From assembly GCA_963776055.1 (NCBI GenBank), contig CAVZLD010000001.1:124001-188000 (forward strand): a DNA stretch of 64,000 nucleotides, written 5' to 3'. Each line of letters opens with the position of its first letter. Within the stretch, counting starts at the first letter, position 1. The notes below the pieces were generated by a model that was not told the origin of the DNA, did not search any database, and saw nothing but the letters and a program-made list of their open reading frames with translations. The position numbers and the translations under genes are program-made. Source of the stretch: CAVZLD01 sp963776055. GTDB lineage: Bacteria; Planctomycetota; Planctomycetia; Pirellulales; Pirellulaceae. Of the stretch, positions 50,848 to 61,628 are shown piece after piece.

Positions 50848-51993
50848 TCATGCCGTTTCCCGATCATCCGAGCCGCTTCCGGATGGCAACCGGCGCACTG
50901 TTCCGGGGCGGATCGGGCGCTGTTGATCGGCGCTGGCCAGGGCGGCGAAGCATAGTTCCAGGCTGCGCAAGTTCTTGCGAGCCGAATGGGCCGGCTCACG
51001 CTGCTGCTCAATCGCGCACAGCAATTCCCCCATCGTGCCCTGAAAGCCGTTATCGAACCAGCAGCCCTGCAAATCAGCCATTGCGGTTCCGTCCCGGGTC
51101 CATAGTTGAACCTGCTGATCGTTCAGGCCCGGGCCGAAGGCACGCAGCGTGCCGTCGCGCCCCACCACCGTCGTCCGATCCTCCTGGCCCCAGGTGACAT
51201 GTGCATTCAGCGCCATGCGAACTTGCGCGTCCTCAAAATCGAGGACCACCTGCGCCAGAAAGGGTGGGGCCACCTCTTGATAGGCCGTACGCTGCACGCT
51301 GGCAAAGACTTGCCGAGGGCGGCGATCAGCCAACAGCACCGAGGTGATGTCAAACCAGTGGACTGCGAAATCGTAAAGCAGGAGGTGATGGATTTCTTCG
51401 AACGGCGTCCCTTGAATCCAGGTGTGGTCCCACTGCAGCGTGAAATCGATCGAGGAGACCGGGCCGATGATGCCCTGGTGAACCGCCTCCCGCAAGTAAC
51501 TGAAGTGTGGCGCCCACTGTCCGTTCTGATTCACCGCCAGCTGAACCCCTTGGGCATCGGCAAGGGCGACCAACCGCTCGCCCTCTTCCAAGTCGATCAC
51601 GAAAGGCTTCTGACTCAGCACGTGCCGACCTGTCTGCAAACAGGCTTCCAGAATGGGGAGCCGTTCCTCGGGATGGGTCGCCACGTCGACCACCTCCACC
51701 GCGTCATCCCGCAACACGTCTCGGTAGTCGCTGACGACCTTCGCCTCGGGGAAGAACTGTGCTCGGCGTTGTTCCGCCCGTTCCTGTCGCACATCGCACA
51801 AGCTGACGACCTCCAGCCCCATTTCCCGATAGGTGCGCAGATGATATTCAGAGATTCCCCCCGCGCCGATCAGGCCGATCTTGGGGAAGTAAGTCCGCGG
51901 GCGTGGCGGCTGATACGGCAGCTTGGGAGCGGAAATCGCCGCCGCGCGGCGGATCTGACTCAACCCATAGGCGGGTTCGGTTTCGTCGGCCAT
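50848..51993 (-). CDS. Gfo/Idh/MocA-family oxidoreductase 1
   Basis: 381 residues. The Rossmann NAD(P) site is PKIGLIGAGGISEYHLRTY. The second motif LSQKPFVIDLEEGERL carries the usual Lys (EKP variant QKP), and the C-terminal sandwich domain includes IDFTLQWDHTWIQGTPFEEIHHLLLYDFAVHWFD with candidate catalytic His and Asp residues. Substrate is probably a sugar or sugar-like ring, unknown. AGGAG lies nine bases before the ATG. It is the second gene of a pair with a related oxidoreductase, the gap being 55 bases. Planctomycetes carry many such enzymes. Confidence 0.9.
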   Translation of the reverse strand: MADETEPAYGLSQIRRAAAISAPKLPYQPPRPRTYFPKIGLIGAGGISEYHLRTYREMGLEVVSLCDVRQERAEQRRAQFFPEAKVVSDYRDVLRDDAVEVVDVATHPEERLPILEACLQTGRHVLSQKPFVIDLEEGERLVALADAQGVQLAVNQNGQWAPHFSYLREAVHQGIIGPVSSIDFTLQWDHTWIQGTPFEEIHHLLLYDFAVHWFDITSVLLADRRPRQVFASVQRTAYQEVAPPFLAQVVLDFEDAQVRMALNAHVTWGQEDRTTVVGRDGTLRAFGPGLNDQQVQLWTRDGTAMADLQGCWFDNGFQGTMGELLCAIEQQREPAHSARKNLRSLELCFAALASADQQRPIRPGTVRRLPSGSGSDDRETA

Positions 51994-52048
51994 GGTGGGC
52001 TACTCCTGTGAATCGGCAAAGACAGATGGAGGGCAATGGCGGGGCCAG

Positions 52049-53137
<1,089 letters not shown>

Positions 53138-53176
53138 TCGATTTCCTTCGTTGGACATTTAGCTCTTACGATTCGT

Positions 53177-53548
53177 TCACGAGGAAGGGCCGTCGCACGG
53201 GTCGTTCGGTCGATCCTGCTGGCCCTGGTCCGTCGGGTGGGGGTTCTCGCAGGAGGGGCTGGTTTCCTTTACGACGTTGCCCTGCGGGTCCATTACGCCG
53301 ACGCGCGTGCCGGACGTTAGTCGCAGTGCTTCGCGGACCCCGTCTTTGTTGGTCAGCGCCACATAGACTTTGACCGTCCCCGGGGCCATCCGTAGGCGTT
53401 CGATGCCCGCCCGAAGCGTAGCCGTGGTTTCCACCTCCACAATCAGCTCGTCCGTCTCAATGTCAAAGCCCTCTCCCGAGTTGTACTGGGCGTTCAGGTG
53501 CTGGGCAATCCGGTTGGCGGTCGCCGTGTGGGCTTTATTCTCAACCAT
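53177..53548 (-). CDS. Small hypothetical protein, possibly restriction-endonuclease-like fold
   Basis: 123 residues. NRIAQHLNAQYNSGEGFDIETDELIVEVETTATLRAGIERLR resembles the core of small PD-(D/E)xK-type nucleases (a helix, then Asp and a Glu-x-Glu strand), followed by VKVYVALTNKDGVREALRLT and GVMDPQGNVVKETS. The usual Lys is missing or replaced by Thr, so nuclease activity is doubtful. The tail is polar (NPHPTDQGQQDRPNDP). Start by ATG; GGAG is 11 bases upstream. It sits upstream of the oxidoreductase pair on the same strand. Confidence 0.5.
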   Translation of the reverse strand: MVENKAHTATANRIAQHLNAQYNSGEGFDIETDELIVEVETTATLRAGIERLRMAPGTVKVYVALTNKDGVREALRLTSGTRVGVMDPQGNVVKETSPSCENPHPTDQGQQDRPNDPCDGPSS

Positions 53549-54059
53549 CGCGATGTGGACTCCGTACGGTTTCCGATGTCAATGAATAACGGTCGGCGCG
53601 GCAAAAAATGCTCGAACCGCACCGCGATCGCCTCCCAATGCTGAAATAACCGGCGGAATGGAAACGTCCGCCGACGGTCTTCGATGAGGTTTCTCTTGGG
53701 TGATGGGCGGCCGATCCACCAAGTCGACCGAGCCTCGCCTTGCGAAAGCGGCTCGTCGCTTGGGGGCGATCCCGGGCCGGGCAGCCATAGTGTCAGCCGC
53801 CGGGGATGGCTTCGTCAAGAACTCCTCTGTCTGGCGATTCCAAAGATCGTGCATTTCTTGACAGAAGTCAGTGGCCTGCAGGAGGTGGTCGAAGGCATTC
53901 GCAGTGTCGCCGGGGCGGCGTGGGAACGCCCTGGCGCCGGTCGCGAATTGGGCGGGTCGACTCACCAATCTCTCAGCCTTGTTTTGCCAGAATCCTCCCG
54001 ATTTCGCCAGAATACGCCAGGGACGTCGACTTTGATTTCGCGGAACCGGGGCGACACGG
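53549..54059. other. Intergenic region between a hypothetical gene and comEC
   Basis: About 510 bases. Frames on both strands are open, but none resembles a protein family or has a good start. No structured RNA or repeat was seen. Confidence 0.4.
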
Positions 54060-56545
54060 ATGAGGCAGCAAAGAACCGGATGCCGACCGCCTTCGTCGCA
54101 GCCGTTGGTGGTCCTGTTGGCAGCGGTCAGCCTGGGGATCGTCGCCGACCGGATCGCACCGATGCCTGCCTGGATCTGGTGTTTGACGGGGCTCGGTGGG
54201 CTGCTGCTGTGGTGGACTTCGAGGGCGACGATTGCCGACGGCGGCGACAGGATGGCTGCTACTAATCAGCGCCGCTCTGCTCGCGGCCGGATGGCATCAT
54301 CGCCAATGGTGTTTGTTTGCAGCGGACGAATTGGCGCGATGGGCTCCGAGCGAACGGCACCAATTTCTGCCGGTCTGCGTTCGGGGGGAGTTGTTGGAAA
54401 CGCCGCGGCGAATGCGCTGGTCGTCGGCGACCCAACAGGATCCAGCGTACGGGACGGAACGCACACGGTTCCGCTTCCGAGCCGAATGGATCCGAAATGG
54501 GCGAGCTTGGCGGACGGCTTCGGGCGTTGCAACGGTCACGGTCGAAGGTCGCTTGTCGGGGCTCCGCCCCGGTGACCGGTTGCAGATTGGGGCGCTGTTG
54601 CGTCGCGTGCCGGGGCCGGCGAATCCGGGGGAGCGGGACTGGCGGTTCTACCTGCGGGGGCAGCGGCAGTTGTGTGTGCTCCGCGCTCCGCATCCGGAAT
54701 GCGTCGTGCGGCGCGGAAGGGCCCGGACCGGGGTTCGGGTCTGGCTTCGACGACTGCGCGGCCACTGCGGTCAACTTCTCACGCAACACTTGGACGCGCC
54801 GAGCGACGGTTTAGCGAAAGCGATTCTTCTGGGCACGCGGGGCAGTCTGTCGCGCGAGCAGACGGAGCCGTTCTTTCGCACGGGGACGATCCACTTGCTG
54901 GCGATCTCCGGCCTGCACGTTGGGATTCTGGCGTGCGTGCTTCTGGCGGCTGTGCGAGGGCAGTGGCTCCCGCGCGGCGTTGCGCTGGCCGCCGTCGCGA
55001 TTCTGGTCGGTGGATATGCGGCGTTGACGGAAGGCCGCGCGCCGGTCGTCCGGGCCATGGTGCTCATTCACGTTGTTTGCCTTGCATGGTGGACGCGACG
55101 GAAGCCCTCCGCCTTCAATTCCCTCGGCGCTGCGGCGATCGTGGTTTTGATCCACAACCCAGTTCAACTGTTTCAGCCCGGACCCCAATTGTCGTTCATT
55201 GCGGTCGCTACGCTGGCGGGTCTGGGACCCCACTTGGCGATGAGCCCACCGCTCGATCCACTGCAGCGTCTCGTTTGGCGAACGCGTCCGTTGCCCGTCC
55301 GTTGGATTCGATGGATGCGGCTCCGTCTGTGGCAAATGACCCTTGCCAGCCTGGGCGTTTGGCTGGCGACCGCCCCGCTGGTCCAACGGGAGTTTCTGAT
55401 CGTGACGCCGATCGGGGTTTTGTTGAGCATCATGCTGTGGATCCCGGTGGCCGGTGTGCTCTTTTCCGGTTGGGGCGTGTTGATCTGTCATTCGTTGAGC
55501 CTTCCCGGGGCGCACTGGTGCGGCCGCTTGTGTGAACTCAATGTGCAACTGCTGCAGGCGATGCGTCGACCAAGCCGCGCAGTTTCCAGGGGCGTACTGT
55601 TGGTCCGACCGCCCCCACGCGATATGCATCCTTCTGTTTTACTGTGGATGGTCTCTTCTGCTCGGTGTCCGATCGCGTCGCAGGGCCTTTCTCGGTTGGG
55701 CCGGGCTCGCCGTCAGTTGGTGGCTCGTCGCGATGCTTGCCGGGCAGTGGGATTCCGCAGCGGCACAGGCGCGAGCTGCACGCCACATTTTTTTCCGTGG
55801 GCCACGGAACGTGCGTTCTGCTGGAGTTTCCCGGCGGCAGCAATTGGCTGTACGACTGCGGACGACGCGGACCGGCTGCGACCGGTGTGGAGATCGTGTC
55901 GCGCGCCTTGCGATGGCGCGGAATTCACAAACTGGATGGCGTCATTCTCTCTCATGCCGATGCCGATCATTACAACTTGCTGCCCGGATTGCTCGATCGG
56001 TTTCCGATCCGTCGGGTGTGCGTGCCCCCCGGCATGTTGGAGCAGACCACCGCAATGCTTACCCAACTCCGGCAGCAACTCGCTGCACATCAGGTTGCCG
56101 TACAGGTTGTCTTTGCCCCGGAGGAAATTCGGTGACCGATGATTGCTCGTCTGCGAGTTTTGCACCCTCCGCCAGATCACGACCGGAAACGACAATGCGC
56201 ACAGCTTCGTGGTCTTCGTGCAATCCGGGACTCGGCGAATTCTGTTGCCTGGTGATTTGGAAGGAACCGGTTTACAGAGGTTGGTTCGCCAGTCGATCGA
56301 TCCAGTGGATGTCGTGATGGCCCCGCATCACGGAAGTCCCAAAGTCATCCATCGCAAGTGATCGCCTGGTCCTCGGCACGCTGGATGGTGATCAGTGGCC
56401 ACGACGCTCGTGACTTGGAATCGATGGGTGACCGGTCGTGGATTCCGACTGCTGCGTATTGCACACGGCGGTCGACGGTGCTGTCGAGGTGACGATTCGC
56501 CCCGGGGGAGGTTGCCGTGAACCGTATATTGCACGACCGCGTTAA
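54060..56545 (+). CDS. comEC: ComEC/Rec2-family DNA uptake channel, several frame breaks
   Basis: About 825 residues when corrected. N-terminal helices are followed by a soluble OB-like part (VCVRGELLETPRRMRW, VEGRLSGLRPGDRLQIGALL), the competence core with its hallmark FFRTGTIHLLAISGLHVGIL and further helices, and a C-terminal metallo-beta-lactamase-like domain (ATFFSVGHGTCVLLEFPGG, LDGVILSHADADHYNLL, LLPGDLEGTG, VVMAPHHGSP). It transports single-stranded DNA into the cytoplasm. One extra A at 54249 and further breaks near 55580, 55790, 56130, 56340 and 56450 split the frame; the last gives HTAVDGAVEVTIRPGG and the stop used here. Confidence 0.82.
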
Positions 56546-56621
56546 TCTTCCGCCAGACATTACGACCGGCTGTCGCCGGCGCGGAAAATCAGACCAAGTT
56601 GTTCGCGGCTGGCTCGCTCTC

Positions 56622-56651
56622 TTGAAGTCCTGCGAACAGAACCGGTATCGT
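56622..56651 (+). promoter_or_regulatory. Putative promoter of a small membrane protein gene
   Basis: TTGAAG, 18 bases, TATCGT, 66 bases before the ATG at 56718. Confidence 0.35.
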
Positions 56652-56717
56652 GCAGATCGGAGCTGATCCCTTCCGGATCGATCCGGTGAACGTTCAACGG
56701 CGTCGGATCTACGAACC

Positions 56718-57059
56718 ATGTCCCTATCTGAAATCCTCAGCATCGTTACCTGCGTTAGTTCCGTCTTGACCCTGCTAGTCGTGACCGTTGCGTACGTGCC
56801 CCAATTCAAACAGTTCCTAGTGATGATCCGCGATGCTGTTCTTTGGGCAACGCTGCTGGTGGTGATCGCGGCCACCGGGTGGCTGGCCTGGACCGGATTT
56901 GCGAACCGGACCGCTTCCTCCGAGCCGCCGATAAAGGGCCAACTGGAATCGACCGCCAGTCGCCCCCGTCCGAGCTTCCCCATTTCGTGGAAGAGCCCGG
57001 CTGGCGGTTGGAATGACTGCGCAGCCCTGATGGCATGGCTGGGCTGTTTCTTGGAATAG
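56718..57059 (+). CDS. Small two-helix membrane protein
   Basis: 113 residues with two hydrophobic helices (ILSIVTCVSSVLTLLVVTVAYV and AVLWATLLVVIAATGWLAW) and a polar C-terminus with Pro and Ser (STASRPRPSFPISWKS). No recognised family. Located between comEC and another membrane protein gene on the same strand. Confidence 0.5.
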   Translation: MSLSEILSIVTCVSSVLTLLVVTVAYVPQFKQFLVMIRDAVLWATLLVVIAATGWLAWTGFANRTASSEPPIKGQLESTASRPRPSFPISWKSPAGGWNDCAALMAWLGCFLE

Positions 57060-57272
57060 TGAATGCGGGGGAATGGGAGTAATCGGTAGATTGTGTTGTC
57101 TTGTTCGGTTTGGCGCTGGACCTGTTCTTGGTTCGTTCAAGTCACTAGCAGGCGAAGTCGATAACGCTGCCGAGGGTAGGCATCAGTGGCTGTCTATGGA
57201 CGGGCGGCGCGAGCGACGAGTCGATGGCCACGGGGAAAGCGAGGCGGTCGGCCATGAGCGGGAGTGATCGCG

Positions 57273-57675
57273 ATGGACCCCTTGTTTTCTGAGACCATGC
57301 GGTCCTGGTTTGAGTGGATCTTGTTGTGGATCGGGTTCGGCACCTGCGTCGGATTGTTGGCCAAGGCACTGATGCCTGGTCGAGACCCGGGGGGCGCGAT
57401 CGCAACGCTGCTCATGGGGGTTACGGGGGTCGCGATTGGGTGTGGCGTGTATGCTCTGGTGTACGGGGAGAGAGTGACGCCAATTTCCTCGGTCGGGCTC
57501 GTCTGCGGCACGTTGGGGGCGGTCACCTTGCTTGATCTTCTATCGCCTGCTCGGCGGAGTTACCCCGGAAGATGGCGTTCGCATCGCGGATCGTCGTCGA
57601 TTGCCGCCCGAAGCTCCACTACGCCGCAGTCGACGTCGCCGATACCGTTCGTACTACGTCGACGATCCGCTGTAG
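57273..57675 (+). CDS. Transglycosylase-associated (GlsB/YeaQ/YmgE)-like membrane protein, one frame break
   Basis: About 133 residues. Three hydrophobic helices (WILLWIGFGTCVGLLAKAL, GGAIATLLMGVTGVAIGCGVYALVYG, GLVCGTLGAVTLLLIFY) with the G-x-L-A-K-A-L-M-P-G-R-DPGG segment resemble the small YeaQ/YmgE family. An extra G near 57534 breaks the frame; removing it gives LLIFYRLLGGVTPEDGVR and an Arg-rich tail ending SYYVDDPL. GGAG lies eight bases before the ATG. The family is linked to stress in other bacteria, but its function is not established. Confidence 0.65.
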
Positions 57676-58077
57676 GGGTGTTTCTGAGCCGATCCAGCCG
57701 CCCGGTGAAAAAGGGTGAACACGGCGGGCTGGCACCTTGCGGTCGACGTCTTCCTTAGATACCACGTGGATTGTTCGAAGCTCGTCCCTTTTTCCGCCGG
57801 TTGGTTGACGGGGCGAGCGGGGCTGCCTCGGCTTCCCGTCTTGCCTGGTTGTTGTCGGTTCGGTCCCGGTTGTCTGGCCCACGTTTTGGGGGGCACATTT
57901 GCGGTTGCAAAACAAAAACCGACTGCTACGATAACGGCTTGAGTGTAGCTAAGTTGGTGTTTGTTGTAGGAGTGATCACGCAGACCAACCGTAGGAAGAA
58001 ACGGTGTCTCACGACGTTAGGTTGTGAACCAGGGGCGTCAAACGGCTGGCCGACGGAAGAGTTCATCGGGTGAGTGA
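57676..58077 (+). other. Leader region of rpsO
   Basis: About 400 bases with no gene recognised. It holds the rpsO promoter and a leader of about 140 bases, long enough for the autogenous S15 control known in other bacteria, but I could not identify the S15-binding structure. Confidence 0.4.
57905..57932 (+). promoter_or_regulatory. Putative promoter of rpsO
   Basis: TTGCAA, 16 bases, TACGAT. Among the best matches to the promoter layout shared across this window. Confidence 0.55.
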
Positions 58078-58347
58078 ATGACCATCACGAAAGAGCGAAA
58101 ACAGGATCTGATTCGAGATTATCGACGGGCGGATGCCGATACAGGATCCCCGGAAGTGCAGATTGCGATTCTGACCACCCGGATCAATGGCCTCACCGAG
58201 CACATGCGGACGCACAAGAAAGACTTTGCCAGCCGGCGTGGGCTGTTGATGATGGTTAGTCGTCGTCGCCGACTGTTGGATTATCTGAAGCAGATCGATC
58301 CGCAGCGGTATCTGGACATCATCGGCCGGCTGGAAATTCGCAAGTAG
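58078..58347 (+). CDS. rpsO: 30S ribosomal protein S15
   Basis: 89 residues, normal length. TKERKQDLIRDYRRADADTGSPEVQIAILTTRINGLTEHMRTHKKDFASRRGLLMMVSRRRRLLDYLKQID is a textbook S15 sequence, with the conserved DTGSPEVQ and HxxDxxSRRGLL motifs. It binds 16S rRNA helices 20-22 in early 30S assembly. As in most bacteria it precedes pnp, here by 202 bases. Confidence 0.98.
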   Translation: MTITKERKQDLIRDYRRADADTGSPEVQIAILTTRINGLTEHMRTHKKDFASRRGLLMMVSRRRRLLDYLKQIDPQRYLDIIGRLEIRK

Positions 58348-58549
58348 TCCGCTCTTTTTTCTCGCCGGCTGACACCCTTGGTGTCTCGGGCCACGTCGTG
58401 CTCGCGACGTTGGCCGTTCTGTAATGCGTTGCGAGATGTCGCGAGGCGACCTTGGCGCGCGAAGTTGCGCATCGTCGTGGGCCGTGCGGCCCCGGACCTG
58501 CTTGACGCTTCATTCTGGTTCCAGTATTGTAGTTTGAGGAAGTAGTAAA

Positions 58550-60675
58550 GTGAAGATTCGAGTTGAGAAGCAGATTGGAAAGCAAGTATTTTCGATGGAG
58601 ACCGGGGTCCTGGCCAAGCAGGCGGCGGGCAGCGTGCTGGTGCAGTACGGCGACACGGTGGTCATGAACGCGTGTGCCACCGGGCCGCCGCGGCCGGGGA
58701 TCGACTTTTTTCCGCTGACGTGTGATTACCGCGAGCGGACGTCGGCCGCCGGAAAGTTTCCCGGCGGGTTTATGAAGCGGGAGGGGCGTCCGAGCACGAA
58801 GGAGACCCTGACGGCGCGGCTGATGGACCGGCCGATTCGCCCGTTGTTCCCCAAGGGGTTCAGCGACGAGGTGCAGTGTCAGAGCATCGTGGTGTCGAGC
58901 GACCGGCAGAACGACGCCGATGTGTTGGCGATGAACGGTTCCGCCGCCGCCGTCCACATTTCTCCGCTGCCGTTCCAGGGACCGGTCGCCTCGGTTCGAC
59001 TGGGACGCGTCGACGAGCAGTGGGTTCCGTTTCCCACGCACGACGAGTTGGAGGAGAGCGACCTGGACCTGATCGTCTCGGGCAATCACGCCTCCGTGCT
59101 GATGATCGAGGGGTTCGCCCGCGAGATGCCCGAGCAGTTGATGTTCGAGGCGATCGAGGAAAGTCATCGGTACATCCGCGAGCTGTGCGAGATGCAGCAG
59201 GAGCTGCTGCGAGCGAGGCGGGCGTGACGAAGATGAGCTTCGAGGCGCCCGGAGGATGGAGGCCTGTTCGACCGTCTGCGGGATTCGCTACTACGACGCG
59301 CTGCGCGAGGCGAAGACGCTGCAGGGCAAGCAGGCCCGCGCCGAGGCGGTTGCGGCAGTTGAAGCGAACGGGTTACCAGCGAGATGATCCCCGATCCGAA
59401 TGCCGAAGGCGCGGTCGATGCGGCGGCTCTGGCCACGGCTTGGCACGACCTGGAGCAGCAGGTGGTCCGCGACCTGATCCTGGCGGGCACGCGACCCGAC
59501 GGCCGCGACGGCAAGACGCTTGCGGCCGATCGAGTGCCAGGTCGAGCTGCTGCCCCGGACGCACGGTTCGGCCGTGTTCCAGCGCGGCGAAACGCAGGCC
59601 CTGATCTCGATCACGCTGGGAACGTCGCGGGACGAGCAGCGCGTCGACGGGCTGGTCGAGGAGTACTCGAAGCGGTTCATGCTCGACTACAATTTCCCGC
59701 CGTTTTCGGTGGGCGAATGCCGGCCGATCCGGGGCCCGGGCCGCCGCGAGATCGGCCACGGGGCGTTGGCCGAGCGAGCGTCAAGCCGGTGCTGCCGGAT
59801 CCCGAGGAGTTTCCCTACACGATCCGGGTCATCTCCGACATCCTCGAATCGAACGGTTCCAGCTCGATGGCCTCGGTCTGCGGGGCGACGCTGGGACTGA
59901 TGGCCGCCGGCGTGCCGATCACCAATCCGGTGGCCGGGATTTCCGTCGGGCTGGTCAAGCAATCCGACGACGATTGGGTGCTGCTGACCGACATCCTCGG
60001 CGACGAGGACCATTTCGGCGACATGGACTTCAAGATCGCCGGCACGCAGAACGGGATCACCGGCATCCAGCTGGATCTGAAGATCGACGGGATCAGCGAG
60101 GAGATCATTCGGGCCACGATGGCGCAGTCGCGCGAGGCCCGGATGGAGATCCTGCGGTCGATGCTGACCGACGATCTCCCGGCCGCGCGAAGAGACCTCG
60201 CCGCTGGGCCCCGCGGCTGCTGCGGACGAAGATCGACCCGGAGAAGATCGGCCTGCTGATCGGCCCGGGCGGCAAGACGATTCGTGCCATCCAGGAGACG
60301 ACCGGCGCGTCGATCGAAGTGCGAAGACGACGGCACCGTGACGATCGCCAGCAGCAACGCCGAGTGGGCCAGGCGGCGCTGGCTCAAGTCGAGGCGCTGA
60401 CGGCCACCGTGCAGGTCGGCAAGATCTACGAGGGCCGCGTGACGAGCGTCAAGGACTTCGGCGCGTTCGTCGAGATCCTGCCCGGACGCGACGGACTGTG
60501 CCACATCAGCGAACTGTCGCGACGAATACGTCACCAGCGTGTCCGACGTCTGCCGAGTGGGCGACGAGATGAAGGTCATGGTGATCGACATCGACGACCA
60601 CGATCGCGTGAAGCTGAGCCGCCGACGGGCGATGGAAGACGAGCGGCAGAGGAAGCGGAAACCTCCGCGGAGTGA
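58550..60675 (+). CDS. pnp: Polyribonucleotide nucleotidyltransferase, many frame breaks
   Basis: 3'-5' phosphorolytic RNA exonuclease of the degradosome. The N-terminal RNase PH domain (SVLVQYGDTVVMNACATGPPRPGIDFFPLTCDYRER, GRPSTKETLTARLMDRPIRPLFPKGF) and the second RNase PH domain (LRPIECQVELLPRTHGSAVFQRGETQALI, KRFMLDYNFPPFSVGE, ISDILESNGSSSMASVCG, GDEDHFGDMDFKIAGT) are followed by KH (KIDPEKIGLLIGPGGKTIRAIQ) and S1 (IYEGRVTSVKDFGAFVEILPG, DGLCHISELS). Breaks near 59208, 59266, 59526, 59776, 60188, 60222, 60332, 60380, 60519 and 60648 are all single-base. With the last one corrected the protein ends EEAETSAE. GTG start. Functionally linked to rpsO upstream. Confidence 0.93.
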
Positions 60676-60764
60676 CCACGAATCGGTCCGATCGCGTGTG
60701 GCCGCCCGACAGCCGGCCACACGCGTCGAGGCCCCGCTCGCGGGAACGACTTCCAGCCTGCGCG

Positions 60765-61534
60765 ATGAACGACAGCGAACAACCGACACTACGATGCGTT
60801 CACCAGCCAATTGATCCGGCAGTACAACGAGATTGCCCAGCTTGGCCGGGGCGTTGGCCCACGAGATCAAGAATCCGCTGTCGGTCATTCGCATGAACAT
60901 GGACCTGTTGACCGAGGACCTCGCGGACGAAGATCCGATCAACCGGCGACGCGTGCTGCAGAAGATCCAGATCGTGCAGCGCCAGTGCGAACGGCTGCAG
61001 AATCTGCTGAACGATTTCCTGAAGTTCGCCCGCGTGCGCAAGCTGGATCTGACACCGGGCAATCTGAACGAGCAGGTCAACGCGCGTGCTGGATCTGTTC
61101 GCGGCCCAGGCCCAGGAGACGCACGTCGACGTCGTCCGCTATCTCGATCCGGATCTGCCGAGCATCCTGCTGGACGAGCAGACGCTGGAGGCGTCGCTTG
61201 GTGAACCTGGTCAAGAACGCCTTGGAGGCGATGCCGGAGGGCGGCCAACTGACCGCCCGCACGCGGCAGACTCGGACCGGCGTGGCCCTCGACCTGATCG
61301 ACACCGGCAGCGGGATGGACGAGAACACCGCCATGCACATGTTCGATGCGTTCTTCTCGACCAAGGACGGTGGCTCGGGCTTGGGACTTGCCCACGGCCC
61401 GGAAGGTGATCGAGGCGCACGGGGCCCGCATCGATGTGCAAAGCGAGGTCGGCCGCGGCACCCAGTTCACGCTCGAGTTTCCCACGCCCGCGCGACTGCA
61501 AGGCGGTCCCGCCGGGGACGACGCCGGAGCGATG
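60765..61534 (+). CDS. NtrB/ZraS-like histidine kinase, cytoplasmic, several frame breaks
   Basis: About 255 residues; short for a kinase and without membrane helices or a sensor domain. When corrected the N-terminus reads HYDAFTSQLIRQYNEIAQL, then the H box ALAHEIKNPLSVIRMNMDLL with the phosphorylated His, ERLQNLLNDFLKFARV, the N box LVNLVKNALEAMPEGG, G1 DLIDTGSGMDE and G2 GGSGLGL. Single-base breaks near 60786, 60844, 61082, 61199 and 61390. The end is approximate (a TGA at about 61532). The response regulator follows about 95 bases later, so the two form a two-component pair. The signal is unknown; a soluble sensor suggests an internal cue. Confidence 0.82.
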
Positions 61535-61616
61535 ATCAGCGGAGCGGACCGCTGGCGATCCGATTCGCCGAGGATCCGCGGGACACACCCGATCGACCCT
61601 CAAGGCATCGATGTTG

Positions 61617-61628
61617 TATCATCGCCCC
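61617..61628 (+). promoter_or_regulatory. Putative leaderless promoter of the NtrC-type regulator
   Basis: TATCAT (61617-61622) then six bases to the ATG. The spacing matches the selB and SDR cases. No convincing -35 box was found. Confidence 0.3.
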
